DNA of 64,000 nt from Parasponia andersonii (Eukaryota; Streptophyta; Magnoliopsida; Rosales; Cannabaceae). Location of the stretch: the NCBI GenBank assembly GCA_002914805.1, contig JXTB01000014.1:1063180-1127179 (forward strand). Reading direction: 5' to 3'. Positions 45,490 through 56,846 of this stretch are shown one piece after another. The notes under the pieces are model-generated. The model had not been told where the DNA came from, did not search any database, and saw nothing but the letters and a program-made list of their open reading frames with translations. A program made the position numbers and the translations under genes. Within the stretch, counting starts at the first letter, position 1; each line of letters begins with the position of its first letter.

Positions 45490-48050
45490 CAACACATGCC
45501 ATGCCCTCGAGTGGTTCTTTTTCAAAGAAAGCCAAAACCCAGATTTGATATAAATATGATCCATACAATATTGGCATTGATATCTCATGAACTCTAGAAC
45601 CCATGTAAGTCAAACTTGAGACGAAATTCTATATTAGGTATTATTGGAGAAATGATATAGGCTATCTTCGGACGGTTTGAGCCTTTTAAGCTAACCTTAA
45701 TATATTATTATCCTAGTACATCCACTTTGAGCCTATTTGTACCTTTCTTTTTCTACTATATTTTTGCCAAACTAAAATTATGATCACCAACCTTATTCTT
45801 AAGCATGTTGATTATTTTATAGAGTTATTTTGTATTATGTTCATGTTAGGAGGAATGGTAGTGTTGTGAAGCAAAACAAAAAAAAAAATGAAAAAAAATA
45901 TAAGAGAATAATTTGGTGAGAATTTTGTGTCCTTACCCTCTATTTTGTTTTTCAATATTGAGGACAATGTTTGTAATATCAAGTCTATCCTATAATATGA
46001 TTTTTATTTTTCATGTGTTTTAAATCTATAGTTATAATAAGTGAAATAGTTATACACTAACAAAATATTTGTGAATACGGTTGCAGTGGAATACGCACAT
46101 GAAAGCCAAGTTAGACTACGTGCCTAATGAGAAAGAAATTTTCATGCATTTACATTTATATGTGATTGTTATAATAATGTGATTAATTTGTATCTATTAT
46201 TGAGTTAAGTGAATTATTCTAGTAATTATTGTTGTTTAAATCTTAGTCTAGTTGTTTTTAGAGTCCAAATAATTTGATAACAAACTTATAATATATGCCT
46301 AAGTTTAAATAAAGTACACATCATCTATATGATTAAGTATGTCTATTGTTATTATTATTATTATTATTAGTATCGTTATTATTATTATAATGATAAAATA
46401 AGTATGTCGTGCGTGAAGTTTTGATTCCACAATTTTATTTTTTTTATGTATGTATTAATATATAGATTTATTATGTTACTTGTTTATAGATTTGGTTAGT
46501 ATTTACTTATTATTACAAAATAAATAAATAAAATTCTAATTTAGGCAAAAAAAGGAGAAAAGGGAAGTTTCCCACAACTTGATGAAACCTAGTAATAGTT
46601 TAATATGNAATTTTCAAGAAGAAGGTAAATATTTAAACTGAGATGCTAGTCATTATAGTATGATAGTTATATGGGATCTGAATAGCTACAAGGTCATATG
46701 CTTGTCATGACATTATGTTTATAGCTCATTACTTCTGATAGACTTGGCATTACACTATGTTGAGCTCAAATACGAAAGTTTTATGATAGTAACGTTTATG
46801 ATTAAGATGTTTTTCAAAGAAGGGGTTTCATAATTATAATTCTTAAAATGCATTATTCATAAAACACGACATTCATTACATGCATGAGATTTACTTACTG
46901 GGCGCAAGCTCATCCCATTCTTTTAAAATTTTCAGATGAGCAATAGATATTTGGAGGTTAGCTGGCAGCAGCGGTGAAATCCCTAAATGGCGTTAGGACA
47001 TTTTTAATCGAATTTAAGTTTTATTTTCTTGTATTTGGCTTTTGGATTAAAAATTAAGTATTTTTATTTCATAGTTTATTTTGAGTATTAAATTTTTGTT
47101 TCTGATGTTTTAATAAGAGGTTGTTTTTTTTTAGTTTAAATATTTCTTTTTATTTTTAAAAAAATTATTACCGGATCATTTTTCCCATTTTATTTTAGAA
47201 GATGAATACAAAAAAAATTAAACATTTTCTAGCTTAGGTGCATACTTAAATTAGGGAATGTGACAATGTTAATTTTTAGTTTAGAGGAGAGGTTTTTGAT
47301 TTTTATTCTTTTGTCTTATTTCATATCTTTCGTTTCAAGAAGGAAAAAAAATTATAAATAAGTATTTGATAGAGTGTTGATATAAGAGAAATTTAGTTGA
47401 AAAGAAGTGTGGGAGTACTATTTGGTGTACCAAAGAATAATTCTACAAAGGTCCTAAATTAATGTGCTTAAGGGTGATTTGAACCTCAAATTTTTCTAAA
47501 ATTATCTTACCTTTGCCCAAGCCAATATTACAAGCTGAATGAAAGACCTTTTGGTCTTTGATGATATATTAACATACATTAGTAGAAAGTAATATGAAAA
47601 ATAGGTATATAGTAGTTCTAAATTATATCATGTAGAGATATTTCATTGTCTATCGAAACAGACAAGTCTATCTGAAGTTTATTTTATTAAGTGATATTGA
47701 TTTTGCATAGACTTACACATTAAGAATCTTGAGTGGAGTTAAATTAATGTTTGAAGTTAAAAATCTAGATAATCTCAATGTTTGTATTTCCATTGAGCTT
47801 GGAATATTTCATGATTTCAGAGATACTTGCACGGTTTTTGATTTGATACAAAACTCACACTTTGTCATTTGTGTCTTTAGTACTTGATTTGTGTTTTGCT
47901 ATTCTTTTTTCTTGTTTTGTTTTGCTTAAGGTCAAACAAATATTCAAGTTTCATTCAACTGAAATAAATGTAAGTTCTCAAGTATTTTTGTCAGTTTAAT
48001 ATGTTTTTGCTTTGTTTTTGTAGTTCTTATGCATAAATGAGAATCAACAA
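45490..48050. other. AT-rich intergenic sequence, nothing certain
   Basis: There is an ATT microsatellite at about 46337-46388 and an N at 46608. The words around 46890-46995 (TTACTGGGCGCAAGCTCATC) look repeat-derived, but no family is assigned. No gene was seen. Confidence 0.4.
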
Positions 48051-48054
48051 AAAA

Positions 48055-48540
48055 TTATGGTGTACTACCTCAACATAGAAGTTAAGCAAAAGAAAGAATG
48101 CATCTTTATATCCTAAGAAAGCTATACAAAGGAGATTCTAAAGAAGTTTAACATGGATGATTGTAAATCGATAAGCATACTAGTAGAGTATGGAATAAAT
48201 AATTCAAATATAATGAAGCAGAAAAGGTAGATTTAAACACTTTTCAAAAGTCTTGTTGGATACCTGTAGTATTTGATATGTACAAGACCCGATATTCTCT
48301 ATGCAATTGGACTAATGAGCCATTACATAGAAACTCCAATAACCACGCACTTCAAGGCTGCAAAAAGAATTCTCTATTACCTAAAAGGTACAATTAATTT
48401 TTGCTTGTTCTATTCAGTTTCTAATGATTACAAACTCGTTGGATACAGTGATAATGATTACACCAGAAATACCGATGATTGAAAAAATACAATTGGCTTT
48501 GTATTTTTCATGAGAGAAATCGCCTTCGCCTAGATATTTA
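48055..48540 (+). pseudogene. Copia RT/RNase H fragment
   Basis: RT-end words (NIEVKQKKECIFIS and EILKKFNMDDCKSISI, about 48075-48170) are followed by TRPDILYAIGLMSHYIETPI and AAKRILYYLKGTINFCLFYS, then VGYSDNDYTRNTDD and, after a stop, NTIGFVFFM. This is the junction of RT and RNase H in plant Copia elements. Everything upstream of it is deleted. It is followed closely by an LTR. Confidence 0.82.
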
Positions 48541-48707
48541 AGAAACAATCCATTATAAACTTGTTTTGATCCAAGCCCACTAACAAAGTCCAAGTGCAAA
48601 AGAGAGAAGTCCAATTGAAGACCCAATTCCTAGAAAATTCTGAAACTAATTGAAGTACATTATATGAACAAAATTTAGTGGTGTACGTGTGAATAAGAAT
48701 AAAAGAG

Positions 48708-48943
48708 TGTTAGATATTATGTTAGTATGAATTGTTTATTTTGTGGTGTATATTGATGTAGAACAAATATAAATAGCCCCTCACCTCGAGTTGAATGCGT
48801 TGGAGAAGAAGCAAAGCTTCTTATAAAGAACAAAGCAAAGCTTTGTCTTAAAAATTGGGTTATGTGAGAATTCGTAAGTGTTTTAATATTGGAGTGATAA
48901 ATAAAAGTCTATTTTTCTTGTGTGTGGAATTTTATTTCCAACA
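48708..48943 (+). repeat. 3' LTR of the Copia fragment (236 bp)
   Basis: It starts TGTTAGATATTATG after a purine-rich tract (AATAAAAGAG) and ends TTATTTCCAACA. A TATAAATAGCCCCTC promoter-like sequence is at about 48768. Size and layout fit a short Copia LTR. No 5' partner exists in the window. Confidence 0.65.
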
Positions 48944-49689
48944 GAGACGAGAAAAAAAAATCCTTATAAAACATATTCCTTGTTGCATTAGCAAAAACAA
49001 ATTAATAGGTTACCGATTGAGTTAAATATTGAGATATCAACGTTAACGTATTTAAACACTATAAATAACTTTTAGATAAATTACCTGATTAAATATTGTT
49101 TCCATTTTTCCTTTCGCTTTTTACAACACGTAAATATGTCATCAACCCTCTCTCACGTATTACCCAATATATTTTGTAAAGAAAATGAAGGCAAAGCAAC
49201 TGTTATGAAATCATTTTGGGTGTACTCTTCAACTATTATAAATATGGTATGTGATAATACTACAAAACAAGACTGATTTGTTTAGATACTTTCATGAAGA
49301 GAGTCAATTGAGTGAAGAATCCAAGTCAATTGAAGAACAATGCACAAAGAATTATATTGTGATTTTTTTTTCAAATTAATATAGGAAGATTATTGATATG
49401 TTTTTTCTTTTCCTTGATTTTTAAAGGAATCACTTTCCTACTTGTTTAGTTCGTAAAATCGAAGTTAAAGTTATCCCAAATCTAATGCCTTATGTTGAAA
49501 GTTCTTATGTACATTCACCAACTTCTAGGCTTAATGTTCTCTTAGGTCATTTGGTTAGGGATAACGAAAAAGAAGAGAGTGGAAACTATTTCAAAATAAC
49601 TCAATTTGATTATTTGGTTAAAAAGTCTAAATATGAAAATTCTTTCCAAGGAAAAAAATATCATGCAATTCTATCCCACCCAAGATTCA

Positions 49690-50010
49690 ATGGAATAAAG
49701 TAGAATAAAATATCATTTAATTAAATCATTTAAATAATAAAATATTAAATAAAGTAAAATAATGCTAAATATAAAAATATTTAATAAAATAATAATTTAA
49801 TGAATAAAAAATAATTAACAACATAATTTAATAAAATAATAAAATAAAATAATGTTAAATATAAAATAATTTAATTAATAAAAATAATAAAAGAAAATAA
49901 GATAATGCTAAATGTAAAATTATTTAATAAAATAATAATTTAATTAATAAAATAGTTTAGTAAAATAATAAATAAAATAATTCTAAATGTAAAATAATTT
50001 AATAAAATAA
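49690..50010. repeat. irregular AT-only repeat array
   Basis: Units of the type AATAATGCTAAATGTAAAAT followed by TTTAATAAAATAATAATTTA recur at about 49759, 49847, 49902 and 49976 with uneven spacing. G and C are almost absent. It ends at an N (50011). Confidence 0.75.
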
Positions 50011-50340
50011 NTTCTATTCTAATTACTATTACTATAACCATTTATAAATTTTGGATTTGTAATAGATATAAAACAATCAAAGGGTAGGAAATAGTATATA
50101 ATAAGTTAATCCTGAATTTTCATTTTTCACAAAAAAAAAAATGCTTTCAGAAAATTTAGACCTTTGGATATTTTATTTTCATCTTTTGAAATTTCACCTT
50201 GGTTAGTGCAATTGATCAAAACTAGTGATCGGAAAATTGAAATGTTCTAAAAAGTTTATAAAGAACATACTTTATCATGTATTATCACATCTTTTAGGTT
50301 TACGGTTGTTTGGTTAAAATTCCAACAGTTTATGAGGATA

Positions 50341-50385
50341 AATATATATATATATATATGTATAAATATATATATATATATATGT
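50341..50385. repeat. TA microsatellite
   Basis: Two TA runs are separated by TGTATAAATA. Confidence 0.85.
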
Positions 50386-51347
50386 ACACTGAATAATTTC
50401 AACTTTGCGTTAACTCTAGATACCATAGTTTGTAAAATACGTGACGGAAATTAAACGGCTAACAATACGGATGGATAAAATTCGGATTTTTTTTCAGCAA
50501 TACTTCTAAAAATTCGGAACAAAGATACGTGTATGCTAAAAATTCCTTAATTTATTTATATGTATATAATACTTCTTTGAAAAATACGTTTATAAAATGC
50601 GCTAATAAAAAGTGTGATTTTCTATAAAAAAAAAATATTACGTTTTTCACCAACTTTAATGTGATTGGTTAAAAAAAAAATTACTTACTAGTAAGTGATT
50701 AAATGTTTAATTATTTAAAAAAAAATCAATACTAAATAATAACAAAAAGTCTACTAGGAAAAAAATAATTGTTTGAATGAAAATGTAAACTTTATCTTAA
50801 AAAAAAAGAATGAAAATGTAAAATTTTAAATAAAAAAATAAAATTGGTAAGGAGTATTTTACATGGCTGAAAGATAAAGTACATATATAATACGTGTATA
50901 ATATCTTTTTATTGAAAAATACGAGTATTTTTAACTAAGTTTGACTTAAAAACACGTAATTCGGTTGTATAATTGAAAAATACGTATGTACGTGTATAGT
51001 ATCTGTTTATCGTAAAATTGCTAAAGTAGATAAATTAGAAGGAATATATAAAAGCGAAGGTTTAAACAGTAATTTCAAAAATCCTATACCATATATCGTA
51101 TGTCTTGGACACTGGCATGCGAAATGTATGTGTAACACGTGCAGAATAGTACCCTTTTTTTTAATGGACGGAGTGAGGGTGAAAAGAGATTAAGAAAAGG
51201 CAATACAAGTCAAGTCTTCCTCGAGGTGGTGTAGTACCCAGCGGGGAAATTCCTCAAACCAAATATAAGTCCCAAGTACTAGATACGGCCCATCTGGCAA
51301 TTGTATGAGCCACTCTGTTACGACATCTGAGGGCATACATAACAGCA

Positions 51348-54300
51348 CTACTGGGCATGGAAAGTAACATATTTTGGATGGATAATCACTCCAATCTCAG
51401 ACAGAGAGTGAGAACGATTGTTAATCAGGCTGATGACACTGGAGGTATCTGACTCGACAATAAGGGGTAGGAATCCATTGTCTCGAGCCATTCGTATACC
51501 TTTGCAAATAGCCATTACTTCTGTAATCTCTGCCGTGCAGTTGAGATGGTGATAGTTGCTAAAAGCTACCATTGCTTTTTCTCTTTAATCTCGGATAACA
51601 TCACCAAGACCCACCCTGCTTCCTTCCACCATTAGTGAGGCATCTGTATTGAGCTTAAACGACTGAGAGGGGGGGCAAGACCATCTTTGAGTCTGGGCTT
51701 CTAGGTTTGCCACGGCTCGAAGATTGCTGCTTTGGATTCTATCCATGTTGCTTGGGCTTGATAGGCAATAACATGCACTGGTACCTCTCGTTTGTTATGG
51801 ACCCATGCATTCCTGTAGAACCAGAGTTGCCAGATCTATCGCAAACTGGTCCCCGTCGAGCTGCCAAGCTGTGATTCGTTGGGAGGTAATCTAGGCACGA
51901 TTTCCAAAGGAAGACTGTAATTTTATTGGGAAGATGGAGCGTCCAGAGACATCACCACCATGAGGAGAGGTTGTGGGAGGAGCTAGAAAAGTTTGAGTAT
52001 TTGAGAGAGTAGGCTAGTCTGTAGCCACTTTTCACCGAGTAAAACCCTGCTTTGTCGAAGTGCCAGAATAATTTGTCAAGCAAAGATCAATCGTCGAGGG
52101 GTATGTTCAGGATTAGATTGGCATCTGTGGGGAGAAAATGCTCTTGCATCAATGAGACTTTCTAGCGTGACTCATTGTTTATGAGGGTACTCACTGTACT
52201 ATCTTCTAGAAGTGAGGGTGTGGTGATAATCTTGAAAGAGTATGGTTGGGGAATCCATTTGTCATGATATATCTGAATTTGATTGCCATTTTCAACCCTC
52301 CATTGTAGCCCACGATCTAGAAGTTCCCTACCCCTGTATATACTTCTCCAAGTGAAGGAGGGAAAGCTTCCTATTTTTGCTTCCAAGAAAGTACCATTTT
52401 TGAAATAGCGGGCTTTGAGCACACGAGTCAATAGAGAGTCCAGATTCTGGATGATATGCCACCCTTGTTTTGCTAGCATGGCTTGATTAAAAAGCTTGAT
52501 GTCTCTAAACCCCGTACCACCTAGTTCCTTTGGTGTGCACATTTTCTCCCAGCTTGCCCAATGAAGCTTTTTACCTGATTGCTTAGCTTCCCACTAGAAG
52601 TTAGCATACAAGCTGTGAAGCTCGTCACAGAGATTGGAAAGAAGTCGGAAGCAGCTTATGGCATAGGTTGAGATCGATAGAGCAAACGCTTTTATTAGAA
52701 CTTCGTTGCCTTCGGTAGAAAAAAGTCTCTCTTTCCAACTCTGCAACTTCCCCAGACTCTATCTTTTATTGAGCTAAAAAGTTTTCTCTAATTCTTCGAG
52801 GCAATCAAAGGCAGTCCTAGGTTTTTTTCATGGCATTCTACTTCTTCGATGTTAAAGATGGCCTTAATCTCTTCCTTAGTGCTTTGGTCAGTGTTCAGAC
52901 TGAAAGAGATGGCTGACTTATCGTAGTTGATTAGTTGACCTGAGGCTCTTCCGTATGCTGAAAGGATAGACTTTAGCTGTTGGCAGGCTTGAGGCATGGC
53001 ATGTCCAAATATGAGGCTATCATCTGCGAAGAACAAGTGTGAGATTGATGGTGCCGATCGGGCTACTTTAATCCCCTGAAAAGAATGTCAGACCTCTACC
53101 TTTGAGATACTAGAAGAGAGTCCTTCTGCGCATATTAGGAAGAGATAAGGAGATAGTGGACACCCTTGTCGAAGGCCTCTACTAAGTTGGACTCTTCCTC
53201 TGACTTCTCCATTAATGAGAAAAGAGAAAGAAGATGAAGAAAAGCACTGCATAATCAACTCCACCCAATGATCATAAAAGCCCACTTTTAGCATCATTTT
53301 CTCTAGAAAACTCCACTCGACTTTGTCATATGCTTTGCTCGTATCTAGTTTCAGTGCTATATAGCCTTTTTTGCCTCTTTTTTTTCTCAGGGCATGAATG
53401 CATTCGAAGCCAACCAGCACGTTGTCAGTGATCAATCGACCCGAGACGAAGGCGCTTTGATTTTGTGAGATGATCCTATCAAGGCAACATTTTAGTCTAT
53501 TTGCAATCGATTTGGTGACTATCTTGTAAACCATAATGCATAGACTGATTGGCCTGTATTAAATAATCAGTTCATTTTTGGAATTAAGGCAATTATAGTT
53601 TTGTTCTATTCCTCGATAGGTCGGCCTTGGTTGAGGACTTGAAGACAAGCTTGAGTGATGTTTCCCCCTAGGATATGCCAGTATTTCTGGTAGAGAGGGC
53701 GGGCATGCCGTCCGGTCCTGGTGCCTTAGTCGGGTGGATATGGTACAGAGCATGTGCAATTCCAGAAGCAGAGAACTCCTTGATGAGGGACTCGTTAGCT
53801 TCAGCAGTGATTAGAGGCTCCACCGAGTCCAAAACTGATTGTTGTCCTTGCAGTTCTACAAATTCATTTGTGAAGATGGTTTGGAAATGGTGAACAACCA
53901 CTGCTTCTATCTCATGGCTCTCGTCTCTCTATATTCCATTGTTGTCTATGAGGCCTCGAATCTTGTTTCTGTTTCTCCTTTGAGATACTTTGGAGTGAAA
54001 AAATCGGGTGTTACGTTCTCCCCACTTTAGCCAAGATGCCCGTGAGCGTTGTTTCCAGTAGATTTCTTGATCTTGGAGAAGTTTGTTGATTTTGTCCTCG
54101 ATGATCTCTAGACGTTCAGCAGCATCTGGAAGCGAAAGGACACGGTCCAATCTCTCCATAACACCGCTCGTACCATATCTCTTATTCCACCAGGTGTACT
54201 TGTCTCCTTTGAACCCCATATCTCTAAAGTTGCAATAATCCATCACTTCTCGGAAGGCTGCCGTGCGGGAGAAGCTACGCCGAGGACCACCAAGCTTTTC

Positions 54301-54737
54301 GTTATCTGACAAGATCTCGTTGCAGTCCCCTGCAGAAACCCACGCCTCAGAGCCTCCCTGACCCAGACGTTTGAGGAGTGCCCATGAATTGTGCCGCTGT
54401 TGAGAGTTCGGGTCTCCATAGAAGCCCGTGAATCTCCAAGCTTGGTCTCTATCGCATTTGACTCGGGAATCAATGTGGAAGCATATATAAGAGAGGATAG
54501 AAACATTTTTAAGTCATTTTTCCAAAACAAGGCTAAACCACCACTTAAACCAAAGCGATCAACACAAAAAACATTATCAAAACCCAGTTTAATTCTCACC
54601 TGTTCAACCTGAGGACTACCCATTTCTGTCTCTACGAGGAAAATTAATTCCGGACGATTGATTTGCACTATGTTGTATAGAGCTCGGAATGTCCGAGGTC
54701 GTCCTAGCCCCTGGACATTTCAGACTAAAGCATTCAT
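51348..54737 (-). pseudogene. LINE ORF2: endonuclease, reverse transcriptase, RNase H
   Basis: The start at 54737 reads MNALV, then a stop where Trp is expected, then NVQGLGRPRTF, the opening of the endonuclease domain, with PELIFLVETE after it. The endonuclease C-terminus and linker lie at 54312-53929 (GDKYTWWNKRYG, LKWGERNTRFFH). RT is at 53901-52788 with AFVSGRLITDNVL, KLDTSKAYDKVEW, RGLRQGCPLSPYLF and FADDSLIF holding the catalytic Asp pair. The stretch 52542-52162 shows LGGTGFRDIKLFNQAMLAKQ and RYFKNGTFLEA, before a zinc-binding region. RNase H at about 51655-51348 shows NTDAS, AEITEVMAI and VESDTSSVI. Multiple stops and frameshifts inactivate it. ORF2 proteins nick DNA and copy LINE RNA in place. 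Confidence 0.9.
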
Positions 54738-54739
54738 GG

Positions 54740-55426
54740 CGATTGGCCACCCTGAGCATCAGGGTTCGCCGCTTGCTCCAGTGATAGGTGCATTTCAGAA
54801 TTGTTTTCCTTCCAGTTCCGCTTTGTTTTTTCTTCAGAGTTGTTGTCTCCCGCCCTAACATACACTCATAGTCGTCTTGGAAGGTAAGTGCTTTCCTGCT
54901 GCTGATCGTATTTTTGACTGATGTTGGGGAAGCTTTTTTTGGGCTGAAGCAGTAGAGACTAAGATTGTTTGCACACACCTTACTAGAGGGGAGTTGGGAT
55001 ATTGGGCCTCGGAGTAATCGTTTCCATTTTCTTGTTTGCCCATCCTTGTTGCAAGTTAGGGGGTGCACTTATGTGGGGAAAGGGCAGTGGGCGCTGTTGG
55101 TTGAGCTCTACTTACCTCTCCACTGGCTGGTTCTGGCTCCATTAGGGGTTGGGTGCTTGAGTTTGGGTTATCGACATGCATGAACGTTGGAACGCTTGAT
55201 GGCTATGCTGCAGTTTCTGGTATTTGCTTGAGGTGGGTGTTCCATGTGTTTTCCTCCTCCTGGGCTCTTAGGATTGGTTACGCCCAATATTATCTTGTAC
55301 AAGCGTTGAAATGTTCTTTCCGATCTGAACCGGGGAGGCGCTTCTTGCTTCTTCGCTACCGTTAGCAACACCGTGATCCTTGGGCTTCAGAGGAGAGCTA
55401 TTCGACGCTCTGTCTGCCGTGCCCGC
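54740..55426 (-). pseudogene. LINE ORF1 C-terminal remnant
   Basis: The frame running through 55068 reads CNKDGQTRKWKRLLRG, like the basic tail (KWKRLAR-type) at the end of plant LINE ORF1 nucleic-acid-binding proteins. The zinc-knuckle and RNA-binding parts are absent. Similarity outside this motif is weak. Confidence 0.5.
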
Positions 55427-55441
55427 CGTGCAGAGCAGTAC

Positions 55442-56846
55442 TTATTACATGTTCATAGCAGCCAAATAGCATTTGACTTACTATTTTAAGCACGTGCAAA
55501 AAACTCATCAGGTAGTCCACTAATCTCTAATAAACCATCTAAATGCCATAGATTATTCCTAACATTTTAGGCTTCAAATCATCATTTATATGTGTGTGAT
55601 TTTGATTAAATCTCTCAAATCTGAAAATTTTAATCTATATATAAACAACATTTAACTTACCCAAGCGTTAAATCATCACTTTTTTTTTTTTTAAAAAAAA
55701 AGATAATTTTGAAACTTGCCCAAGCATCAAATCGTCATAATTTTTTTAAAAAATAAGATAATTTTGAAGTTTTTGAAAAAAAAAAAAAAACAAACAAACA
55801 AACAAACAAAAAAGTATAATTCTATCGTTTCATTTTTCACACCCCGCTTTCTTTTTTCTTTTTTCTTTTTTCTTTTTTTTTTTGGTTTTTTGAAGTAAGC
55901 ACTTTGATCCTTTTCCTGCAACCGAAATTTCGTGTTTTCTTCATCTAAATTTCTTTACCTTGTCAAGTTATCTCACTGCCTGCTTTCTAAATATTGGGCT
56001 CTTGACCATATTTCTAAAGATGGGAAAGACAGAGCATAGAGTTATTGGGATAGAGCCTAAATTTTTAGAGTATTAAATAGATATTTATCCCCCCCAAAAA
56101 AAATGAAAGGATAGAATTAATGGGAAGGGCTACTTAGACGGTCCACATCCAAACCTTTTTCATTTTTAAGAATTACATTCGATAGAATTTTAGTATCCAT
56201 ATGCAGTCTGAAAATGCTTCACAACGTCAAGTTGCAAAAGTAGTTTTTTTTTTTTTTCCCTCCAATTTGCTACAAAATTCACATAATTTAGGACTTCTCG
56301 TTATCCACAGCTGAAAGTTAGTACTTTACCCTCTACTTGAAAAAGAGTGAATGAAGTTGATAAAAAGATACATAGGTATTTTTTTTTTATTTGTATAAAG
56401 ATATCATTTTGACTGATAAAAATTTATCATGTATATTTTTTTATAATAAAACGTATAAAGAAAAAAATATTTTTTATAATAAAACGTATAAAGAAAAAAA
56501 CATTAATGATGTACATCTTTTCATATATCTCGTTATAATTATTAGATTACTATTAGATAATAATTTAATAGCTAAAAAAATAGCTACATAAAAGTAAAAA
56601 AAAATACTTATTGGATTGACAACCATATATCTATCTATATATATAATATATGGTTGCTAATATAATCCATATTATATATATTGAGAGAGATGGGGAAAGA
56701 TATATATATATATATATATATATGATATAAACAATTGAGATGAGAAAAATGTGCATATATTTGTGCAGGAGTATATTCCCCGTACGTAGTGCAATTAAGA
56801 TTCCGCAAGAAGAAAAGTTTATATAGAGTTGGGAATAAGGTGATAA
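55442..56846. other. AT-rich intergenic sequence
   Basis: It has homopolymer and short tandem runs: A-runs near 55780, an AAAC repeat at 55791-55810, and TA at 56699-56723. A 33-bp duplication with ACGTATAAAGAAAAAAA and TTTTTTATAATAAA lies at about 56438-56500. No gene was seen. Confidence 0.5.

Larger units (their letters stand above)
48944..51137. other. AT-rich intergenic sequence
   Basis: No gene was seen. It contains the AT-rich array at 49690-50010 and a TA palindrome at 50341-50385. From 50500 to 51010 the words ATACGT and TACGTGTATAATAT recur loosely without a clear period. Confidence 0.5.
51153..55426 (-). mobile_element. L1-type LINE, 5'-truncated
   Basis: The element holds an ORF1 tail, ORF2 endonuclease, reverse transcriptase, zinc-binding region and RNase H, in L1 order on the - strand. 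The 3' end has a short A-run (T-run at 51155-51162 on +). The 15-bp CGTGCAGAATAGTAC at 51138-51152 matches CGTGCAGAGCAGTAC at 55427-55441 at 13 of 15 positions, as expected for an aged target-site duplication. The segment is richer in G and C than its flanks. At about 4.3 kb it is shorter than full plant L1s (about 6 kb), the missing part being most of ORF1. Confidence 0.88.

Noticed and set aside
54966-55371. Several open frames on + in the LINE region
   Set aside because: They are antisense to LINE ORF1/ORF2; the GC-rich composition keeps frames open by chance.
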